Source of the DNA: an uncultured Clostridium sp. | GTDB lineage: Bacteria; Bacillota; Clostridia; Lachnospirales; Lachnospiraceae | Length of the DNA stretch: 7,351 nt | Direction of reading: 5' to 3' | Assembly: GCA_900553925.1 (NCBI GenBank) | Contig: USFH01000110.1 | Coordinates: 1 to 7,351, forward strand | Shown: piece by piece, positions 1 through 6,491 of the stretch | Layout: every line of letters begins with the position of its first letter | Numbering within the stretch: position 1 is the first letter of the stretch | Notes under the pieces: generated by a model | Database searches by the model: none | What the model saw: the letters and a program-made list of their open reading frames with translations, nothing else | Told to the model about the DNA's origin: nothing | Translations under genes and position numbers: made by a program

Positions 1-1
1 T

Positions 2-136
2 ATGCTTGCCGATAAGGGGGAGGCGTACACCTTCCACTATATCAGGAATTATGAGGTGATTCCGCTTCGCCGCAAGAAGCTGTCGAAGTACCTTCCGTTT
101 ATCAAGTATTTGTTCCCGTATGGAGACAAATATTAA
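2..136 (+). CDS. 3' end of an unidentified protein-coding gene (partial)
   Basis: An open frame runs from the window edge to a TAA at 134-136 and gives 44 residues. An ATG lies at base 2, but the gene very probably begins upstream of the window, so this is its C-terminus. The tail is rich in basic and aromatic residues (PLRRKKLSKY, then LPFIKYLFPYGDKY) and has no motif I can assign to a family. I see no signal peptide or clear membrane segment in this short piece. The stop lies 42 nt before the dnaE ATG and I find no terminator or convincing promoter between them, so the two genes may be co-transcribed. The codons (GCG, CTT, CCG, AAG) resemble those of dnaE, which supports a real gene native to this genome. 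The function is unknown. Confidence 0.6.
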   Translation: MLADKGEAYTFHYIRNYEVIPLRRKKLSKYLPFIKYLFPYGDKY

Positions 137-164
137 AGACATTTCAACATGGGGTAGTTACAAC

Positions 165-170
165 AGAGGA
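165..170 (+). promoter_or_regulatory. Ribosome binding site of dnaE
   Basis: AGAGGA lies 8 nt before the ATG at 179. It is a modest but well-placed Shine-Dalgarno match and supports that start, together with the N-terminal PHP motif that begins only four residues into the protein. Confidence 0.6.
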
Positions 171-178
171 TAGAAACG

Positions 179-3100
179 ATGAAATTTACTCATTTACATG
201 TGCATACGCAGTTTAGTCTGCTCGATGGCTCCGCCAAGATCAAAGAGCTGGTTCCGCGTGCGAAGGAACTCGGCATGGATGCGCTTGCAATCACGGATCA
301 TGGAGCGATGTATGGCGTAATTGAATTTTATAAGACGTGCAAGGCAAATGGAATCAAGCCGATCATCGGCTGTGAGGTCTATGTGGCACCGGGGTCACGG
401 TTTGACCGCGAGGTGGTAAAAGGCGAAAACCGGTATTACCATCTGGTGCTGCTTGCCAAGAATAACGAGGGATATCATAACCTGTGTAAGATCGTGACAC
501 GGGGATATACCGAGGGCTATTATTATAAACCACGTGTGGATATGGAAGTGTTAGAGCAGTATCACGAAGGGATTATTGCACTTTCGGCGTGTCTCGCGGG
601 AGAGATTGCAACCGATCTCAGACAGGAGCAGTATGAGAAGGCGAAGGAAGCGGCACTGCGGCATCTGGCAATCTTTGGAGAGGGCAATTATTATCTGGAG
701 ATGCAGGATCATGGTATCGCAGATCAGCGGACGGTTAATATGGGGGTAATGCGGTTATCGAAAGAAACCGGTATTCCGATGGTCGTGACAAACGACTCCC
801 ATTATATCAACAAAGAGGATTGGGAAGCGCATGATATCCTGCTCTGCATCCAGACGGGTAAGACGGTGAATGATGAAGACCGTATGCGGTATGAGAAGGG
901 ACAGTTCTATCTCAAATCTCCGGAGGAGATGGAAGCACTCTTCCCATATGCGAAGGAAGCATTGGAGAATACGAACAAGATTGCCGAGATGTGCAATGTG
1001 GATATCGTGTTCGGAGAGCGGAAGCTGCCGAAATACGATGTACCGGATGGCTATGATTCGTTCTCTTATCTGAAGATGCTATGTGAGAAGGAAGTGGTGA
1101 ACCGCTATCCGGAGGTCACAGAGGAGATTTCGAACCGTCTGCAGTATGAGCTTGATATGATCCGGCAGATGGGGTTTGTTGATTATTTTCTGATCGTATG
1201 GGATTTCGTGAATTTCGCGAAGAAACAGGGAATTCCGGTTGGCCCGGGACGAGGTTCGGCAGCGGGATCCATTGTATCGTACTGTCTGCATATCACAGAC
1301 GTGGAGCCGATCCATGATGGTCTCCTGTTTGAACGATTTTTGAATCCGGAACGTGTATCCATGCCCGATATTGATATTGACTTCTGTGTAAACCGGAGGC
1401 AGGAAGTCATTGACTATGTAGTGGAAAAATATGGCAAGGATAAGGTTGTGCAGATCGTAACCTTCGGAACGATGGCAGCGAAGATGTGTGTACGGGATGT
1501 CGGCCGTGCGATGGCACTTCCGTACAGCATGTGTGATAAGGTTGCCAAGGCGATTCCAAACCGGATTCCGGGGGCGAAACTTGTCACACTGGCGAAGGCT
1601 CTTGAAGTAAGTCCGGACTTGAAAGAAATGTACGAGAATGAACCGGAGATTAAGAAGTTATATGATATGGCGATGAAGCTTGAAGGCTTGCAGCGGCATA
1701 CCGGTGTGCATCCGGCGGGGGTCATCATCGGCCAGAAGCCGATTGAGGAATATGTGCCGCTTGCACGAAGTGTCGATGGAAATATCGTCTGTCAGTATGA
1801 GAAGGATCCGGTGGAAGAATTAGGACTTTTGAAGATGGACTTCTTAGCTCTCCGGAATCTGACAGTTATTCAGGACGCACTTGACCGGATCGAAGAGACA
1901 CATGGTGTGAAGCTGGATCTTTCCAGACTCGACCGGAACGATCCGGCTGTATTTGAGCTTTTGTCGGCGGGAAAGACAGAAGGCGTGTTCCAGTTGGAGA
2001 GTGCTGGGATGAAGAGCTTCATGAAGCAGTTGAAGCCGAAAAATCTGGATGAAGTGGTTGCCGGAATCTCCTTGTATCGTCCGGGACCGATGGATTTCAT
2101 TCCAAAATATCTTGCCAACCGGGAACATCCGGAACAGGTTGTATACGATGTACCACAGCTTGAACGGATTCTGAAGTCCACATATGGCTGTATGGTGTAT
2201 CAGGAGCAGGTAATGCAGATCGTTATGGAGCTTGCCGGTTATTCGATGGGACGTTCCGATCTGGTGCGCCGTGCGATGGCGAAGAAAAAAGCAGATGTCA
2301 TGGACAAGGAACGGCAGTACTTTGTATATGGAAATGAAGAGCTGCATGTGCCGGGCTGTGTGAAGCGGGGGATTACGGAAGCGGTTGCGAATAAGATCTT
2401 CGATGATATGGTTGATTTCGCAAACTATGCGTTCAACAAATCCCATGCGTCTGCGTACGCGGTTGTCACATACCAGACAGCGTATCTGAAGATTTATTAT
2501 CCGGCAGAATATATGGCAGCCTTGATCTCATCCGTACGTGAAAATACTGCGAAGATGAGTAGTTATATCCAGACATGTAAATCGATGGGAATCAAGATAC
2601 TTCCACCGGACATCAACAAAGGAAGTGGGGATTTCTTCGTGGATGGGGATGGCATCCGGTTTGGACTTTCCGGTCTGAAGAGTATCGGAGATGGTGTGAC
2701 AGAAGTGATTCACCAGGAAGTAGTTGCGAACGGACCGTTCACCAGTCTGGAGGACTTTGTGGGGCGGTTGTCCGGTAAGGAAGCAAACAAACGGACGATC
2801 GAAAGCTTTATTCTTGCGGGTGCATTTGACAGCTTCGGATATAACCGGCACCAGATGATGATCGCCTATCCGGCGGTTTTGGAGCAGGCGGCGAAGGATA
2901 AGAAGAATTCGATGTCCGGACAGCTGTCCCTGATGGATTTCTTAGGGGAAGAGGAAAAATCTGATTTCCGCGTCAAGTATCCGGATGTCGCAGAATACGA
3001 TAAGGACGATCTGCTTGCAAAAGAGAAGGAAATTCTTGGTATCTATGTCAGTGGTCATCCACTTGACGATGATCTGGATATTCTGGAGGAATATACGACG

Positions 3101-3733
3101 GCAAAATCAACAGACTTCATCGTCAACACAGAGGAACTGGCAGACGGCGAGGTCGATGCAGCTGCATTTGACCAGCAGGATCAGCTAGTCGACAAGGCAG
3201 GTTATACAATCGGAGGCATGTTGACTGAAATAACGAAGAAAACCACAAGAAATGGCGATGAGATGGCATTTCTTACAGTAGAGGATATGTTCGGAACTGT
3301 GGAAGTCGTCGTGTTCGCGCGGGATTACCGGGCGAATAAAGAGCGGCTTGTCAAAGACACGAAGCTGCTGATCAAAGGAAATGCATCCATTGATGAGCGT
3401 GGAGGCAAGTTGTTATTCTCACGTATGACAACATTCGACGAACTTCGACGCAATCAGGCAGCGGCAGGCAAAGAACTGTGGATCCGTTTCGCGGGAATGC
3501 AGCTTTATATCAATCAGGAGGTGCAACTGCTTGGAATTCTCAAGCGCCATGCGGGACAGACGGTCGTTAAGATTGCGATCCAGCCTCCGAAGACGGAAGA
3601 ACAGCAGCCGGGTGTGAAGGTGAAGCAGCTGGCGGATTCGTACCGTGTGCTTCCGGACGAAGCACTCCTTGCAGAGCTAAAACAACTGTACGGCGGGGAA
3701 AATGTAATTTTAGTCGACAAGAAAGGACGATAA
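179..3733 (+). CDS. dnaE: DNA polymerase III subunit alpha, DnaE type
   Basis: This is the catalytic subunit of a bacterial C-family replicative polymerase, acting at the replication fork in the cytoplasm. The 1184 residues match the usual DnaE length. An N-terminal PHP domain (about 1-275) has HLHVH at 5-9, D40-H41, E66, SAC at 136-138 and DSH at 206-208, so the metal-binding site looks intact, unlike in E. coli DnaE. The polymerase core has GPGRGSAAGS at 355-364, catalytic PDIDIDF at 396-402 (D397, D399), HTGVHPAG at 507-514, the third aspartate in KMDF (D554), GVFQLES at 602-608, YRPGPM at 633-638 and FNKSHASAYA at 752-761. QLSLMDF at 915-921 fits the QxxLxxF sliding-clamp motif. An OB fold follows (about 1009-1085), then a poorly conserved tail. 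Firmicutes normally also carry PolC; in Bacillus, DnaE extends primers before PolC takes over. That division of labour is known for the family and cannot be seen here. The gene ends in tandem stops, TAATAG. Confidence 0.98.
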   Translation: MKFTHLHVHTQFSLLDGSAKIKELVPRAKELGMDALAITDHGAMYGVIEFYKTCKANGIKPIIGCEVYVAPGSRFDREVVKGENRYYHLVLLAKNNEGYHNLCKIVTRGYTEGYYYKPRVDMEVLEQYHEGIIALSACLAGEIATDLRQEQYEKAKEAALRHLAIFGEGNYYLEMQDHGIADQRTVNMGVMRLSKETGIPMVVTNDSHYINKEDWEAHDILLCIQTGKTVNDEDRMRYEKGQFYLKSPEEMEALFPYAKEALENTNKIAEMCNVDIVFGERKLPKYDVPDGYDSFSYLKMLCEKEVVNRYPEVTEEISNRLQYELDMIRQMGFVDYFLIVWDFVNFAKKQGIPVGPGRGSAAGSIVSYCLHITDVEPIHDGLLFERFLNPERVSMPDIDIDFCVNRRQEVIDYVVEKYGKDKVVQIVTFGTMAAKMCVRDVGRAMALPYSMCDKVAKAIPNRIPGAKLVTLAKALEVSPDLKEMYENEPEIKKLYDMAMKLEGLQRHTGVHPAGVIIGQKPIEEYVPLARSVDGNIVCQYEKDPVEELGLLKMDFLALRNLTVIQDALDRIEETHGVKLDLSRLDRNDPAVFELLSAGKTEGVFQLESAGMKSFMKQLKPKNLDEVVAGISLYRPGPMDFIPKYLANREHPEQVVYDVPQLERILKSTYGCMVYQEQVMQIVMELAGYSMGRSDLVRRAMAKKKADVMDKERQYFVYGNEELHVPGCVKRGITEAVANKIFDDMVDFANYAFNKSHASAYAVVTYQTAYLKIYYPAEYMAALISSVRENTAKMSSYIQTCKSMGIKILPPDINKGSGDFFVDGDGIRFGLSGLKSIGDGVTEVIHQEVVANGPFTSLEDFVGRLSGKEANKRTIESFILAGAFDSFGYNRHQMMIAYPAVLEQAAKDKKNSMSGQLSLMDFLGEEEKSDFRVKYPDVAEYDKDDLLAKEKEILGIYVSGHPLDDDLDILEEYTTAKSTDFIVNTEELADGEVDAAAFDQQDQLVDKAGYTIGGMLTEITKKTTRNGDEMAFLTVEDMFGTVEVVVFARDYRANKERLVKDTKLLIKGNASIDERGGKLLFSRMTTFDELRRNQAAAGKELWIRFAGMQLYINQEVQLLGILKRHAGQTVVKIAIQPPKTEEQQPGVKVKQLADSYRVLPDEALLAELKQLYGGENVILVDKKGR
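3722..3727 (+). promoter_or_regulatory. Ribosome binding site inside the end of dnaE, for the downstream TTG start
   Basis: AAAGGA lies within the last codons of dnaE and 12 nt before the TTG at 3740. The spacing is rather long and the start is non-standard, so initiation is probably weak and may depend on ribosomes finishing dnaE 6 nt upstream. This site supports the TTG as the start. Confidence 0.5.
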
Positions 3734-3739
3734 TAGACA

Positions 3740-4522
3740 TTGATTACGTCAGCATCAAATGATAAAATAAAGGAAATTAAAAAATTGATGAAGTCTGCAT
3801 CAAAGCGCCGGGAGATGGGTGTCTATATTGTAGAAGGCATCCGTATGGTACGGGAGATTCCGAAGGAGGCTTTGCAGGCGGTGTATGTTGCCGAAAGCAT
3901 GGAAGAAAGCTTCCGCCCGGTGACAGAGAATTTCCACGTACCGGTGGAGCTTGTGAGAGATTCTGTTTTTCAGAGTATGTCAGATACGAATACTCCACAG
4001 GGAATACTTGCATTGGTCCGTATCCCACAGATGGTAGAGGCGTCTCTCTATACAGAAGGAATGGTTCCGTTTGTGCTGATCGTGGAGCGGCTGCAGGATC
4101 CGGGTAATCTTGGGACGATCATCCGGACAGCAGAAGGTGCAGGTGTGACAGGAATCATACTGAGTGCAGATTCGGTTGATCTGTATAATCCGAAGGTGGT
4201 CCGGTCTACGATGGGATCGATCTTCCGTGTGCCGGTGTATGTCACACAGGATCTGACACGTACAATCGCTGATGCCAAGGCGCATGGAATCCGGATTTAC
4301 GGAGCGCATTTGTCAGGTACAGATTTTTATGAGGAAGATTTCACCGGGGGCTGTGCATTTCTGATCGGAAACGAAGGAAATGGCCTGACAGAGCAGGTAA
4401 GTGCCAGCGCAGACGCTTTGATACGCATACCGATGCAGGGGCAGGTAGAGTCACTGAATGCTGCCATATCGACAGCGGTGATCAGCTACGAGGTGCTCCG
4501 GCAGCGATTGGCAAAAAAATAA
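3740..4522 (+). CDS. SpoU/TrmH-family RNA 2'-O-ribose methyltransferase
   Basis: This SPOUT-fold enzyme transfers a methyl group from S-adenosylmethionine to a ribose 2'-OH in rRNA or tRNA. The exact target cannot be read from sequence. The N-terminal part (about 1-100) resembles the L30e-like RNA-binding domain, with MITSASNDKIKEIKKL and YIVEGIRMV near 29-37. The C-terminal catalytic domain has the three SpoU motifs: DPGNLGTIIRTAEGAG at 120-135 (N123, R129), NPKVVRSTMGS at 150-160, and IGNEGNG at 209-215 followed by IPMQGQVESLNAA at 230-242. The cofactor-binding trefoil knot forms from these last motifs. At 260 residues it is close to Bacillus YsgA or RlmB-type proteins. I chose the TTG start because the residues it adds match the usual family N-terminus; the next ATG would remove them. 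The gene lies 6 nt after dnaE and is probably translated from the same message. Confidence 0.93.
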   Translation: MITSASNDKIKEIKKLMKSASKRREMGVYIVEGIRMVREIPKEALQAVYVAESMEESFRPVTENFHVPVELVRDSVFQSMSDTNTPQGILALVRIPQMVEASLYTEGMVPFVLIVERLQDPGNLGTIIRTAEGAGVTGIILSADSVDLYNPKVVRSTMGSIFRVPVYVTQDLTRTIADAKAHGIRIYGAHLSGTDFYEEDFTGGCAFLIGNEGNGLTEQVSASADALIRIPMQGQVESLNAAISTAVISYEVLRQRLAKK

Positions 4523-4540
4523 ATTTGCAGTCATATTACG

Positions 4541-4558
4541 ATATATGCACGCATATAT
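4541..4558. repeat. 18-bp palindrome in the leader of the SSB-like gene
   Basis: ATATATGC and GCATATAT form a perfect 8-bp inverted repeat around an AC centre. As RNA it could extend by a G-U and a C-G pair into a hairpin with a CACG loop. No run of T follows on either strand, so it does not look like an intrinsic terminator. It lies just upstream of a possible -10 box at 4567-4572, where a repressor or activator site would fit. The binding protein is unknown and function is an inference from symmetry and position only. Confidence 0.45.
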
Positions 4559-4566
4559 TGTAAATG

Positions 4567-4572
4567 TACAAT
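4567..4572 (+). promoter_or_regulatory. Possible -10 box for the SSB-like gene
   Basis: TACAAT matches five of six bases of the sigma-A -10 consensus. The hexamer 17 nt upstream (4544-4549, TATGCA) is a poor -35 and falls inside the 18-bp palindrome, so this would be a weak or activator-dependent promoter. The alternative is read-through from the dnaE/SpoU genes, since I see no terminator after 4522. Confidence 0.3.
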
Positions 4573-4580
4573 AAAAAAGC

Positions 4581-4612
4581 TCACAGTTTATGGGGAAAGA
4601 AAAGCACTGTGA
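4581..4612. repeat. Inverted repeat TCACAGT / ACTGTGA before the SSB-like gene
   Basis: TCACAGT at 4581-4587 is exactly complementary to ACTGTGA at 4606-4612, with 18 nt between. In RNA it could form a 7-bp stem ending 10 nt before the Shine-Dalgarno sequence. A repeat this short could arise by chance in a gap of this size, so function is uncertain. Confidence 0.3.
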
Positions 4613-4622
4613 TATGACAAGA

Positions 4623-4628
4623 GGGAGG
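4623..4628 (+). promoter_or_regulatory. Ribosome binding site of the SSB-like gene
   Basis: GGGAGG lies 7 nt before the ATG at 4636. This is a strong match at ideal spacing and settles the start. Confidence 0.75.
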
Positions 4629-4635
4629 AAAAAAT

Positions 4636-5265
4636 ATGACAGAGAAGATTCTAAACAACAACCAGGTGGTAGTAGCGGGGGAAATCGTATCCGATTTCCG
4701 GTTCAGCCATGAGATATTCGGAGAGGGGTTTTACATGGTGGATATGGTAGTCAGCCGGCTATCAGATGCGCATGATGTGATTCCGCTGATGGTATCGGAC
4801 CGGTTGTTTGATGTGGAAAAAAGCCACATCGGGGAGAAGGTACTTGCAAAAGGACAGTTTCGTTCTTATAACAAGCATGAGGAGAATAAAAACCGTTTGA
4901 TTCTCTCCGTGTTTGTCCGCGAGATTGAAGTGATTGAGGCGGTGGATGACAAGGAGAACAAACCAAATCAGATATATCTCGATGGCTACATATGCAAGGA
5001 ACCAATCTATCGTATGACACCGCTTGGCAGGGAAATTGCGGATATTCTGCTTGCTGTCAATCGTGCATATGGTAAATCAGATTATATTCCGTGTATCTGC
5101 TGGGGCAGAAACGCCAGATTCGCCGGCAAGCTTGCGGTGGGTGAACATGTAGCAATCTGGGGACGCATCCAGAGCCGGGAATATCAGAAGAAAATAGGAA
5201 ATGATGAGATAGTGAATAAGGTCGCATACGAGGTATCGGTCAGCAAGATGGAATGTTTGGAATAA
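4636..5265 (+). CDS. SSB-like protein with two tandem OB folds
   Basis: The 209 residues read as two single-stranded-DNA-binding-protein-type OB folds joined by a charged linker. The first (about 9-101) begins NQVVVAGEIVSDFRFSHE and carries GEKVLAKGQFRSYN at 66-79. The second (about 111-207) begins NQIYLDGYICKEPIYR and carries CICWGRNA at 153-160 and GEHVAIWGRIQSREY at 169-183. The aligned GExV...G...S blocks in both halves point to internal duplication. The second half is closer to canonical SSB (WGRNA, GRIQSREY). The protein ends SKMECLE and lacks the acidic DDDIPF-type tail by which housekeeping SSB recruits partners, so it is probably not the main SSB. A role in binding single-stranded nucleic acid is inferred from the fold. 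It may have its own weak promoter and ends just before the dapAB promoter. The proximity to dnaE is suggestive but does not prove a shared task. Confidence 0.8.
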   Translation: MTEKILNNNQVVVAGEIVSDFRFSHEIFGEGFYMVDMVVSRLSDAHDVIPLMVSDRLFDVEKSHIGEKVLAKGQFRSYNKHEENKNRLILSVFVREIEVIEAVDDKENKPNQIYLDGYICKEPIYRMTPLGREIADILLAVNRAYGKSDYIPCICWGRNARFAGKLAVGEHVAIWGRIQSREYQKKIGNDEIVNKVAYEVSVSKMECLE

Positions 5266-5268
5266 TGA

Positions 5269-5297
5269 TTGACAGACTTGTATGGCGATGATATACT
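5269..5297 (+). promoter_or_regulatory. Strong sigma-A promoter of the dapAB leader
   Basis: A perfect -35 TTGACA at 5269-5274 is followed after 17 nt by TATACT at 5292-5297, with an extended -10 TG at 5289-5290. Transcription should start around 5303-5305, just before the lysine riboswitch. The -35 starts 4 nt after the SSB-like stop codon. A promoter this close to consensus fits control by attenuation rather than by initiation. Confidence 0.88.
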
Positions 5298-5311
5298 ATC
5301 CTTGATTTTTG

Positions 5312-5490
5312 ATTGAGTAGAGGTGCGGGATTCAAGAGTACTTTGCGGGATGACTTAGAACAGTGGATCGCATGGAAAAGGGGAAACCGCCGAAGGACGA
5401 CAGATGTCTAAGCACTGGAATCCTGGTTGTGCAATGAAGAATTGTATGACTGTCATTTGTGAGCATGCAGATGGAGCGCTACCGGAATTG
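5312..5490 (+). ncRNA. Lysine riboswitch (L-box) controlling dapAB
   Basis: The leader carries the conserved L-box blocks in order: AGAGGTGC at 5319-5326, the loop-E-type AAGAGTA at 5334-5340, the AAAGGGG / CCGCCGAAGG junction around 5377-5396, GACTGTCA at 5448-5455, and TGGAGCGCTACC at 5472-5483. These match the Bacillus subtilis lysC leader as I recall it. P1 can close by GTAG 5317-5320 with CTAC 5479-5482, and more weakly GATT 5311-5314 with AATT 5486-5489. The aptamer is about 175 nt, normal for the class. It lies between a strong promoter and an intrinsic terminator ahead of dapA, so bound lysine should favour P1 and termination. The folded structure was judged by eye, not computed. Confidence 0.93.
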
Positions 5491-5505
5491 AGACATTCAA
5501 GCTGG
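5482..5505 (+). promoter_or_regulatory. Candidate antiterminator hairpin of the lysine riboswitch
   Basis: CCGG at 5482-5485 can pair with CTGG at 5502-5505 (one G-U pair), and TTGA at 5488-5491 with TCAA at 5497-5500, around a GACAT loop. This hairpin uses the 3' strand of P1 and the 5' arm of the terminator, so it excludes both. That is the geometry expected for the lysine-free, transcribing state. The pairing was found by eye and is short. Confidence 0.5.
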
Positions 5506-5533
5506 CACTTTATCGGGGGTGCCAGCTTTATTT
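5499..5533 (+). terminator. Riboswitch-controlled intrinsic terminator before dapA
   Basis: AAGCTGGCAC at 5499-5508 pairs perfectly with GTGCCAGCTT at 5519-5528 around a 10-nt loop, followed by a T-rich stretch TATTTAT. It is a GC-rich 10-bp stem between the L-box and the dapA start, the expected expression platform. The T-tract is interrupted by A, which may let some transcription through. Confidence 0.9.
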
Positions 5534-5555
5534 ATGGTTATACCTTATAAAATTT

Positions 5556-5561
5556 AGGAGG
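5556..5561 (+). promoter_or_regulatory. Ribosome binding site of dapA
   Basis: AGGAGG lies 9 nt before the ATG at 5571. It is a consensus Shine-Dalgarno sequence downstream of and outside the terminator hairpin, so control is expected at transcription rather than translation. Confidence 0.8.
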
Positions 5562-5570
5562 AAGAGAAAG

Positions 5571-6461
5571 ATGTCAATTTTTACAGGTTCAGCAGTTGCA
5601 ATCGTTACGCCATTCAAGAAAGATGGTTCCGTGGATTATGATAAGTTTCGTGATGTGATCGAGTATCAGATTGCAGGAGGAACAGATTGTATTGTTGTAT
5701 GCGGAACGACAGGTGAGTCTTCAACCTTATCCCATGAGGAACACCTTGAGTGTATCCGTTTCTGTGCAGAGGTAGTCAACAAGCGTATCCCGGTTGTTGC
5801 AGGTACTGGATCGAATTGTACAGAGACCGCGATTTATCTGTCGCAGGAAGCAGAGAAGTATGGCGTGGATGGTCTGCTTGTGGTAACACCATATTACAAC
5901 AAGGCAACACAGAAGGGCCTGATCGCACATTATACAGCGATTGCGAACAGTGTGACACTTCCGATTATCATGTACAATGTACCAAGCAGAACAGGTACGA
6001 ACATCCAGCCGGAGACAGCCGTATATCTGGCTAAGAATGTGAAGAATATCGTTGCAATTAAGGAAGCAACCGGCAACCTGTCTCAGGTTGCACGTCTGGT
6101 AAGCCTGGCAGATGGATGCCTTGACGTATATTCGGGAAATGATGATCAGGTAATGCCAATCATGTCCCTCGGTGGAAAGGGCGTTATCTCTGTACTTGCA
6201 AATGTAGCTCCGAAGGAGACACACGATATGGTACAGAAGTACTTAGATGGAGATGTTGTCGGAGCAAGAGAGATCCAAATCAAGGCAATTCCGCTTTGCG
6301 ATGCACTGTTTTGCGAAGTGAATCCAATTCCTGTCAAGAAAGCGGTAGAATTGATGGGGCTTTGCGAAGGAAATCTTCGTATGCCACTTACAGAACTTGA
6401 GCCGGAACATACAGAGAAGCTGAAGAAGGCAATGACAGGATTTGGAGTAAAAATCCAGTAA
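5571..6461 (+). CDS. dapA: 4-hydroxy-tetrahydrodipicolinate synthase
   Basis: This cytoplasmic TIM-barrel class I aldolase condenses pyruvate with L-aspartate 4-semialdehyde, the first committed step of diaminopimelate and lysine synthesis. All key residues are visible: GTTGES at 45-50 with the triad threonine T46, TPYYNK with Y109, MYNVPSRTG at 134-142 with Y135 and substrate-binding R140, the Schiff-base lysine K164 in IKEATGN, and YSGND at 187-191. NPIPVK at 251-256 is typical of bacterial DapA. The 296 residues are the usual length, with no gap or frameshift. It is the first gene of the lysine-riboswitch operon, and dapB follows after 30 nt. Related N-acetylneuraminate lyases share the fold, but the DapA motifs and the riboswitch and dapB context make this call secure. 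Alanine codons (2 of 24 are GCT) match the rest of the window. Confidence 0.98.
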   Translation: MSIFTGSAVAIVTPFKKDGSVDYDKFRDVIEYQIAGGTDCIVVCGTTGESSTLSHEEHLECIRFCAEVVNKRIPVVAGTGSNCTETAIYLSQEAEKYGVDGLLVVTPYYNKATQKGLIAHYTAIANSVTLPIIMYNVPSRTGTNIQPETAVYLAKNVKNIVAIKEATGNLSQVARLVSLADGCLDVYSGNDDQVMPIMSLGGKGVISVLANVAPKETHDMVQKYLDGDVVGAREIQIKAIPLCDALFCEVNPIPVKKAVELMGLCEGNLRMPLTELEPEHTEKLKKAMTGFGVKIQ

Positions 6462-6477
6462 TACAGACAGAAAGACC

Positions 6478-6484
6478 GGGAGGA
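6478..6484 (+). promoter_or_regulatory. Ribosome binding site of dapB
   Basis: GGGAGGA ends 7 nt before the ATG at 6492, in the 30-nt dapA-dapB gap. The gap has no terminator or promoter, which supports one dapAB message. Confidence 0.75.
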
Positions 6485-6491
6485 AGAACAA

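Noticed and set aside
1844..2446. 200-residue open frame on the minus strand inside dnaE
   Set aside because: It lies wholly opposite the conserved polymerase core, has no recognisable motif or ribosome binding site, and is explained by the codon bias of dnaE.
2280..2460. Possible insertion or intein in the DnaE fingers region
   Set aside because: The stretch from AKKKADVMDK to FNKSHASAYA has normal spacing for Clostridia DnaE, with no splice-site residues.
5727..6224. 165-residue minus-strand open frame inside dapA
   Set aside because: It is the antisense shadow of a strongly conserved gene; the translation is rich in Cys and His with no domain pattern.
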